DNA of 7,282 nucleotides, from positions 1-7,282 of the forward strand of contig CALKUS010000250.1 of the NCBI GenBank assembly GCA_937996755.1, in the 5' to 3' direction. A program made the position numbers and the translations under genes. The DNA comes from an uncultured Pseudomonadota bacterium (GTDB lineage: Bacteria; Pseudomonadota; Gammaproteobacteria; Xanthomonadales; Ahniellaceae). The notes below the pieces were generated by a model. The model ran no database searches, was not told the DNA's origin, and saw only the letters and a list, made by a program, of their open reading frames with translations. Position 1 is the first letter of the stretch; the number at the start of each line of letters is the position of its first letter. Below, in pieces: positions 1 through 5,413 of the stretch.

Positions 1-393
1 TCGCGAGAATCGGATGGCGCGCCGTCGGGACTTTCGTCCCTCCCACAAGGATGGCTGAGCGCTCCGGGGAAAGTGGATGCGTGGCAGGGAAGGCTGCTTC
101 GAAGCGCCGTACGACCTCGCACTACTCCAATAACCGACGCAGCACAGCGAAGAGCCAGAGCCGCTTCGACGAGCCGATCTGCCGTGCGCTCGCGAGAATC
201 GGATGGCGCGCCGTCGGGACTTTCGTCCCTCCCACAAGGATGGCCGAGTGCTCCGGGGAAATTCGTCGCGTGGCGAGCCGGCTGCATCGAAGCGGCGCAG
301 CAGGGCGAAGAAACAGAGCCGCTTCGACGAGCCGATCTGCCGTGCGCTCGCGGGAATCGGATGGCGCGCCGTCGGGACTCTCGTCCCTCCCAC
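1..393. repeat. Imperfect tandem repeat, period about 158 bp, with conserved small hairpin
   Basis: Three copies are visible. The left one is cut by the window edge (core from base 1), the second core is at 156-235 and the third at 314-393. Cores two and three are 80 bases long and differ at only two positions (195/353 and 222/380). The spacing is 158 bases between copies 2 and 3, and 189 between copies 1 and 2, because copy 1 carries about 31 extra bases near 107-137. Each core contains GGACC-free but self-complementary arms GGGAC and GTCCC around a 4-base loop (27-40, 216-229, 374-387). Just before these lies a near-palindrome centred on GGCGCGCC. One of the two core differences falls in the hairpin loop, leaving the stem intact. 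Reading frames through the array look like chance high-GC frames. The function is unknown; it could be a REP-like or other intergenic repeat family. Confidence 0.85.
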
Positions 394-474
394 TGAATCC
401 TCCTTGGGATTTCCTCGAGGCAGGTTCCGGTGACGCGAGGCATTCCGACCGCACCCCGCTTCGCTCCGGGCCCC

Positions 475-683
475 GAGGGTGCGAAGGCGTGGCGACGCTG
501 CGAAGCGGAGTGGTACAGCCGCGCCGTGCCGGAGCTCGATGGTGCGAAGGCGTGGCGACGCTGCGAAGGGGAGTGGTACAGCCGCTCCGTGGCGGAGCTC
601 GAGGGTGCGAAGAACGTGGCGACGCTGCGAAGCGTAGTGGTACTGCCGCGCCGTGCTGGAGCTCGATGGTGCGAAGAGCTGGC
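475..683. repeat. Tandem repeat of 63-64 bp units
   Basis: Units start with GCGAAG at 481, 544, 607 and 671, giving periods of 63, 63 and 64 bases. The fourth copy fades out after about a dozen bases. The shared content includes a GGCGACGCTGCGAAG block, a GTGGTAC block and a GAGCTCGA block just before the next unit. The first two units would encode a 21-residue peptide repeat on the plus strand (starting GAKAWRRCE). Unit three has a one-base insertion near 613 that shifts this frame, and that argues against coding. The array is unrelated in sequence to the 158-bp array to its left. It lies directly downstream of the SnoaL-like gene, so it would be in that gene's 3' region if transcription runs on. 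Confidence 0.85.
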
Positions 684-724
684 TTTGCCGGGAGGCGAGG
701 CGCTTCGGCCTGCGCGACGCAGGG

Positions 725-1216
725 TCAGGCGCCGTCCAGGCGTTGCCGTCGTTCCGCCGAGAACTTCGCCAGCGTCGCCGCGGCCTGCCGCCTGATCTTG
801 CCGCGCACCATCGGTGTCCATCCGAGCAGGGTGCCGGGCAGGCCGATGGCCTGGGCGGACCATTTCCACAGGTTGAACGCGTCGACGTGTTCGGCGATCG
901 CGCCGTCCCTGAAACGAAATTGCGCGTGGATGCGGTTCACGACGGCGCGGCCGGTTGCGCTGTACGTGTAGTGCGCGACCCAGTTCGCGGAGCCGGTCAG
1001 CGCATCTGCCTCGACGTCGCTCGCTTCGCAGCGCAGGTCCTTCGCGCGCGACGTCAACATCCGCCACATGTCGCCGACGTCGCTGCCCGCGAGCGTGAAC
1101 ACGGGATCGCGGAACGTCGCGTCCGGCGCGTAGCACGACGCCATCGCCTCGCCGTCGCGCGCGTCGAGCGCGGCGTAGAGCTTCTTGATCAGCTCGCGGT
1201 TCGTGTTGCCGGTCAT
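725..1216 (-). CDS. SnoaL-like / nuclear transport factor 2 (NTF2) family protein
   Basis: This is a 163-residue, probably cytoplasmic protein with no signal peptide or membrane segment. It reads as a single NTF2/SnoaL-like alpha+beta cone domain. The first helix (residues 6-20, NRELIKKLYAALDARD) leads to the typical YAPDATFRDPVF segment (29-40), then a helix with GDMWRML (48-54). Strands follow at 78-87 and 92-103 (NRIHAQFRFRDG), then EHVDAFNLWKW (109-119). A basic tail of about 40 residues follows. Members of this fold include ketosteroid isomerase, polyketide cyclases and many small-ligand binding proteins of unknown role; the sequence does not identify a substrate. The ATG at 1216 is preceded by GGAG with an 8-base spacer. 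The gene lies just beyond the terminator of the cytochrome operon, so it is probably a separate unit or expressed by read-through. Family call is secure, function is not. Confidence 0.85.
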   Translation of the reverse strand: MTGNTNRELIKKLYAALDARDGEAMASCYAPDATFRDPVFTLAGSDVGDMWRMLTSRAKDLRCEASDVEADALTGSANWVAHYTYSATGRAVVNRIHAQFRFRDGAIAEHVDAFNLWKWSAQAIGLPGTLLGWTPMVRGKIRRQAAATLAKFSAERRQRLDGA

Positions 1217-1224
1217 GCGCCTCG

Positions 1225-1228
1225 CTCC
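1225..1228 (-). promoter_or_regulatory. Ribosome binding site of the SnoaL-like gene
   Basis: GGAG on the minus strand lies 8 bases upstream of the ATG at 1216. It is squeezed between the terminator T-tract (1232-1237) and the start codon, and it supports this start. Confidence 0.6.
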
Positions 1229-1231
1229 AAG

Positions 1232-1261
1232 AAAAAAGCCACCGCGATTGCGCGCGGTGGC
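1232..1261 (-). terminator. Rho-independent terminator of the barrel-cytochrome operon
   Basis: A perfect 9-bp GC-rich stem (arms 1253-1261 and 1238-1246, GCCACCGCG with CGCGGTGGC) encloses a 6-base loop (1247-1252). On the minus strand it is followed directly by six T residues (1237-1232). It lies 46 bases beyond the stop of the cytochrome gene, so it should end that transcript. The plus-strand side has no T-tract, so it acts in one direction. Confidence 0.92.
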
Positions 1262-1307
1262 TTCGGTTCTCGTGTTCGCGCCCCGGAGAGCGCTCCCACG
1301 GAAGGGC

Positions 1308-4300
1308 CTAGTTGCTCCTGGTGCCCGGACGCACGCGGTCGATCGCTTCCGAGCTGGGTGTCCCGCCGGTCGACGAGTGTTCCTCGCCCTCCGGTGCGCT
1401 CATCGCGTCGTCGTGGTGTTCGCCGCCGGGCGGGTGCATCTCGTCCATCGGCTTGCCGCGCTCGCGCTCCATTTCCTCGGGCGTCACCTGCGCATCCCAG
1501 ATCTTGTTCGGGCGCCAGCGGATCGGTTCGGACTTGATGCCGTTCGGGCCGTCCACGGCGTCGTCGACGAACCACGGGTTGCCGTCGGCGTCGAGGTAGA
1601 GCTTCTGCATTTCCTCTACCGTGAACGGACGCGAGCCGATGCGCCCGAAGATCGCGATCTGGTGGCCGGTCTCGTCCACCGCGCGGTCGCGCTCGAGGCC
1701 ACGCGACAATGCGAGGGCAGGGCGCTTCGTCGGGTAGAACGAGATCAGCTCGGGCTTCGGGTCCGGGCTGAAGCCGTAGAACTTCGGCTGCGACTCCGGG
1801 CTGGTCAGCTGGATCACCTTCAGTCCGTTCTTGCCGTCGGCGACGTAGGCGAACGTCGAGGCGTTCGTCGTGCCCACGACCACGTCGCGCGCGTCGTTGA
1901 TCGCGCCGTCCGCGTTGAACATCTGGTAGACCTGCGGGCGCTCCGGGTTCGTGACGTCGATGATCGCGAGGCCGTCCTTGCCGGCCGCGACGTACGCATA
2001 GGTGCGCGCGACGTGCAGCTTGTGCGGATCGGACAGCGGCACGAACGCGCCCTCGACCACGCGCGGGCGGTCCGGATGGGTGACGTCGACGACGTGCAGG
2101 CCGTCCTTCGCCGTCACGAACGCGTAGCGGAACTGCACCTGCACGGCGATCGGGTCGGCGATCGGGATCGTCGCGACGACGCGCGGCTCCAGCGCCTTCT
2201 CCATGTCGAGCACGACCACGCCGTTCGGCGTCGAGATGTAGAACCATGCGCCGGCCATGTAGATGTGCGACGCGCCGGTGAGCACGCCACCCTCGTTCCA
2301 GGTCATCGCGCGCGTGAAGAAGTTGTTGCGCGGTTCCTGGTCCGTGAGGATGTCGATGTCGGTCGCGATCAGGCCTTCCACCGCATCCGTGATGTACGCG
2401 TAGCGGTAGATCTGGTGCATCGGCTGCTCGAGGTTCTCGCCCTGCATCAGCGCGGACGTCTTCTCGCTGCCGTCGTTGCGGTACACGGCGATCGGCTGCG
2501 TGGTACCGATGGCCACGCACGTGGCGTTCGGGCTCTTGATGCGCGTGTCCTGGCCCAGCGGCGAGAACGGCGCCGTGATGATGCGCTCCGAGAAGCCCTT
2601 GTTGCCGATGCTCGCGACGTCGTACGCGCGCATGCCCTGGTCGCCTTCCGCGACGTACAGGTACTCGCCGCGCAACTGGATGCAGTTCGCCACGCCGGCG
2701 CGGTGGCGGTACGCCTCGTCGAGCTGGCGACCGTTTTCCTGGTGCTTCTTGTAGTAGTCCGGGTACGCGTAGCGCTGCAGGTAGCTGCCGACGACGGCCT
2801 GCGGCTCGTCGAACTCGGTCACGCGCACGGCGTTGATCTCGCCTTCGCCGCCGACCCACGAGTTGTACCCGACGAAGTCGATGAACTTCGTGCCGAGCAG
2901 CAACAGCTGGGCCATGATCGCGTTGTTGTCGTTCGCCTTCGACAGGTGGCAGTCGGTGCAGGTCTTCGTTTCGGTCCTGCGCTCCGTGTGCGGGTAGTGC
3001 GGGGCGAACGCCTGCGACGAGTAGCCGGCCGCCGAGATCGGCGGCTGCTGGATGTAGATGCGCTCGCGGTTCACGTTCTGCGAGGACAGCACCAGCGCCG
3101 ACGACGAGCGGACCGGCGCGATCTTGTAGTTCTTGATCACGCCGTGCTTGCCGAGGAAATACATGTCGTCGCGCGCGACCTGCGGGTTGTACGTCGCGTA
3201 GTTGCGCGTGAAGCCGCCTTCGTAACGATGGCTCTCGGCACGCCAGTTCGCCTGGATCGGCAGGTGGCAACCGCCGCAGCTGGTGGTCCACGAGCTGTGG
3301 CAGGTGTAGCAGACCATCGTGTCTTCGCTGTGCGCGCGGTTTTCCTTCGCGACGTCCTTGCCCCACGCGAGGTTCTTCGTGTCCTTCGACATCGCATGCG
3401 CGCGCGTCGCCTTCGCGTTGTACGCGGGCGAAAGCGGGTCGGCAGTGTCCTTCACCAGCGACATCGTCCACTCCAGGCCGGGCGTCGTCGCCGAGCGCTG
3501 GATCAGGCGCGTGCCGCCATCCACCCACTCGAATCGGCGCTTGCCGTCCGGGTTGCGGATCAGCTTCAGGTTCAGGCCGCGCTTCGCAGCGGCGGGACCG
3601 GTCGTCTTCAGGATCGGATAGTTGTCGACCGTGCCGTGGCAGTCCTGGCACTGGATCTCGACCGCGCCCATGACCTCGGCCTTGATGTAGCCGTCGCCGT
3701 GGCCGTCCTGCGCGAAGTGGCAGTCGACGCACTGCATGCCCAGGTCGACGTGCACCGACGAGAGGTGCACGGCCTTCTCGAACTTCTTCGGGTCGTCGTC
3801 GGCGACCACCTCGCGGTTCGCGTCGAGCAGGTTGCCCTTGCGGTCGCGCGCGAAGATCGAGCGGAAGTTCCAGCCGTGGCCGTGGTAGTCGGCGAACTGG
3901 ATGTCCTTGAGCTGCGGGTTGAGCTCGGCGACGTGCTTCGAGAACTCCGCATCGCCCCACTTGCCGCGGATCGCCGCTTCTTCCGGGTTGCGGTCGAGGA
4001 TGTGGCGGAGCTCGTCGGCGTCGTGGTTGAGCTGCTTCTCGGGCCACATCGCCGCGGCGTCGGACTCGTAGTCCCACATCGTGTAGCCGAGCATCGTGTT
4101 GATGAACATGTTCGGCTGGTGCATGTGGCAGATCATGCACTGCGAGGACGGGATCTGACGCGAGAACGCGTGCTTGATCGGATGGCCCGATTCGTTGCGC
4201 GGGATCGTCGGGTCGGCCTGCGCCGACATGCCTTCATTGCCGTACTTCGCCCAGACGGCGGAGTGGCGCGGGTCGCGGTCGTTCGCGTAGATCACGTGGC

Positions 4301-5402
4301 AGCCCGAGCAGCCCGACGAGCGATAGTCGCCCGGGTTGTCGTTCGTGCCCATGAACCACAGGAACGGATCGTTGAGGCGCGTCTTGTGCACGTTCAGCAC
4401 GGGGATCGACACGCGCAGGCCGGTGCCGGGGCCGCGGTTCGACTGGCGCAGGTCGGGACGGCCCGGCTCTTCCAGGCGCTGCAGCTGGCCGAGCTCGTTC
4501 GGGTTGCCGATCTCGGCGAGGATCTGGCCGAGGTTGCGGCCGCCGCGCTCGAACACGCGGAACACGTCGGCCGGCGGCACCGTCTGCCAGGTCGGCATCG
4601 GCGCGATCTGCGGCAGGATGCCGTGCTTCTTCATGTTCTCGTCGAGCTCGACGGGAACGGGCAGCGTGCCGGCCTGGGACTCCTTCGTGTACGCCTCGCC
4701 CAGGATCGAATGCTTGTAGGGCAGGATGCCGTTGTTGTACGGCGCCGCGCCCCAGAACATCGCGGCGTTCGTCATCAGGCTGCGCTCGCTCGCCTGGATG
4801 ATCGGCAGGTGGCACGCGCCGCAGGCTTCGCGCGCGATGCGCAGGTCGCCCGGGTTCATGAAGCGGATGAACTCCTGCGACTCCTGGTTCAGCCAGGCAT
4901 AGCTGTGCTTCGGGTTCGCGCTGGAGGTCCAGCGCGTGGGGTAACGCGGCAGCACGTGTGCCGAGTCGATCGCGGACTGGTAGGCGGGCTCGTACTTGCG
5001 GCCGCCTTCCTCCTCGCCGTGTTCCCCGCCTTCCTCATGGCCGCCCGCGTCGCCGTGGTGCGCGGCGATCGGCGCGGCGGAGACGCCCGACGGCGCCATC
5101 ACGTCGGCGTTGCCGCCGTGGCAGTCGGTGCAGCCCAGCACCACGGCGGGCGTGGCGTGCATCGTCTTGCGGTCGCTGCTCGTATGGCAGCTCACGCAGC
5201 CGGCGCTCTTGGCGTCGGCGGCTTCCCAGCTCTGCGACGCGGGTGCGTCCGGTGCCTTCACGTACTCGCGCTCGACGGCTTCGGCTTCCTCGCTCGCGCT
5301 CGCCGGCAACGCGGCGAGCGAGAGGAAGGCGACGGCGGCGCAGGCGAGCCAGCGCAGGCTGCGCGGCGCGGTGGAATCGTTGCGACTGACCTCACGTGCC
5401 AT
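1308..5402 (-). CDS. Exported decahaem c-type cytochrome fused to an LVIVD-repeat beta-propeller
   Basis: The protein has 1364 residues. A Sec signal peptide is visible: basic N-region to Arg17, hydrophobic stretch 18-33, likely cleavage after Ala36 (ASA|SEE). Ten CXXCH motifs for covalent haem c begin at Cys69, 91, 194, 365, 422, 558, 585, 698, 709 and 815. Haems 8 and 9 are only 11 residues apart; haems 3 and 4 are 171 apart. A His/Glu/Gly-rich linker lies at 115-132. After residue 910 come six strips of the LVIVD type, in the style YAYVAAGKDGLAIIDV, at about 912-930, 1001-1016, 1046-1066, 1093-1115, 1135-1158 and 1184-1207, which suggests a beta-propeller. The tail (1319-1346) is rich in His, Met and Glu. 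Multihaem cytochromes of this kind pass electrons in the periplasm or at the outer surface; the partner and substrate are not shown. It follows the barrel gene by 9 bases with an SD overlapping that gene's stop. Cytochrome identity is very secure; role in a trans-membrane conduit is inferred. Confidence 0.95.
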   Translation of the reverse strand: MAREVSRNDSTAPRSLRWLACAAVAFLSLAALPASASEEAEAVEREYVKAPDAPASQSWEAADAKSAGCVSCHTSSDRKTMHATPAVVLGCTDCHGGNADVMAPSGVSAAPIAAHHGDAGGHEEGGEHGEEEGGRKYEPAYQSAIDSAHVLPRYPTRWTSSANPKHSYAWLNQESQEFIRFMNPGDLRIAREACGACHLPIIQASERSLMTNAAMFWGAAPYNNGILPYKHSILGEAYTKESQAGTLPVPVELDENMKKHGILPQIAPMPTWQTVPPADVFRVFERGGRNLGQILAEIGNPNELGQLQRLEEPGRPDLRQSNRGPGTGLRVSIPVLNVHKTRLNDPFLWFMGTNDNPGDYRSSGCSGCHVIYANDRDPRHSAVWAKYGNEGMSAQADPTIPRNESGHPIKHAFSRQIPSSQCMICHMHQPNMFINTMLGYTMWDYESDAAAMWPEKQLNHDADELRHILDRNPEEAAIRGKWGDAEFSKHVAELNPQLKDIQFADYHGHGWNFRSIFARDRKGNLLDANREVVADDDPKKFEKAVHLSSVHVDLGMQCVDCHFAQDGHGDGYIKAEVMGAVEIQCQDCHGTVDNYPILKTTGPAAAKRGLNLKLIRNPDGKRRFEWVDGGTRLIQRSATTPGLEWTMSLVKDTADPLSPAYNAKATRAHAMSKDTKNLAWGKDVAKENRAHSEDTMVCYTCHSSWTTSCGGCHLPIQANWRAESHRYEGGFTRNYATYNPQVARDDMYFLGKHGVIKNYKIAPVRSSSALVLSSQNVNRERIYIQQPPISAAGYSSQAFAPHYPHTERRTETKTCTDCHLSKANDNNAIMAQLLLLGTKFIDFVGYNSWVGGEGEINAVRVTEFDEPQAVVGSYLQRYAYPDYYKKHQENGRQLDEAYRHRAGVANCIQLRGEYLYVAEGDQGMRAYDVASIGNKGFSERIITAPFSPLGQDTRIKSPNATCVAIGTTQPIAVYRNDGSEKTSALMQGENLEQPMHQIYRYAYITDAVEGLIATDIDILTDQEPRNNFFTRAMTWNEGGVLTGASHIYMAGAWFYISTPNGVVVLDMEKALEPRVVATIPIADPIAVQVQFRYAFVTAKDGLHVVDVTHPDRPRVVEGAFVPLSDPHKLHVARTYAYVAAGKDGLAIIDVTNPERPQVYQMFNADGAINDARDVVVGTTNASTFAYVADGKNGLKVIQLTSPESQPKFYGFSPDPKPELISFYPTKRPALALSRGLERDRAVDETGHQIAIFGRIGSRPFTVEEMQKLYLDADGNPWFVDDAVDGPNGIKSEPIRWRPNKIWDAQVTPEEMERERGKPMDEMHPPGGEHHDDAMSAPEGEEHSSTGGTPSSEAIDRVRPGTRSN

Positions 5403-5408
5403 GTCGCG

Positions 5409-5413
5409 CCCTC
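5409..5413 (-). promoter_or_regulatory. Ribosome binding site of the cytochrome gene, overlapping the barrel stop codon
   Basis: GAGGG on the minus strand lies 6 bases before the ATG at 5402. Its first two bases are the last two of the barrel gene's TGA stop (5414-5412). Ribosomes ending the barrel gene would therefore be at the start site of the cytochrome, which implies translational coupling and fixes the start. Confidence 0.8.

Larger units (their letters stand above)
1..724. other. Gene-free repeat-rich intergenic region
   Basis: I see no convincing gene in this stretch. Long open frames exist on both strands, but they overlap one another, run through the repeats, lack recognisable domains and have arginine-, alanine- and serine-rich compositions typical of chance frames in GC-rich DNA. 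Apart from the two tandem arrays, the bases at 394-474 hold only a weak 5-bp hairpin (396-411) without a T-tract. No tRNA, rRNA, CRISPR or insertion-sequence ends were recognised. Confidence 0.7.

Noticed and set aside
1..393. CRISPR array
   Set aside because: The repeat period is about 158 bases with an 80-base near-identical core and similar, not unique, intervening sequence; there are no short repeats with unique spacers and no cas genes.
695..715. Hairpin with a one-base bulge just beyond the SnoaL-like stop as its terminator
   Set aside because: The 7-bp stem is interrupted by a bulge and no T-tract follows on the minus strand, so it cannot be called a rho-independent terminator.
430..795. 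Plus-strand frame with a 21-residue repeat (GAKAWRRCE...) as a possible repeat protein
   Set aside because: The third DNA unit carries a one-base insertion that shifts the frame, no good ribosome site is seen, and the frame runs into the antisense of the SnoaL-like gene.
1213..4140. A 975-codon minus-strand frame overlapping the cytochrome in another phase
   Set aside because: Arginine- and proline-rich composition with no motifs. The overlapping frame is the verified cytochrome, so this is an out-of-phase shadow rather than a frameshifted gene.
5337..5345. Cys21 of the cytochrome signal region as a lipoprotein cysteine
   Set aside because: It lies near the beginning of the hydrophobic segment, not at its end, and the preceding residues (W-L-A) do not fit a lipobox. 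A Sec/SPI site after Ala36 fits better.
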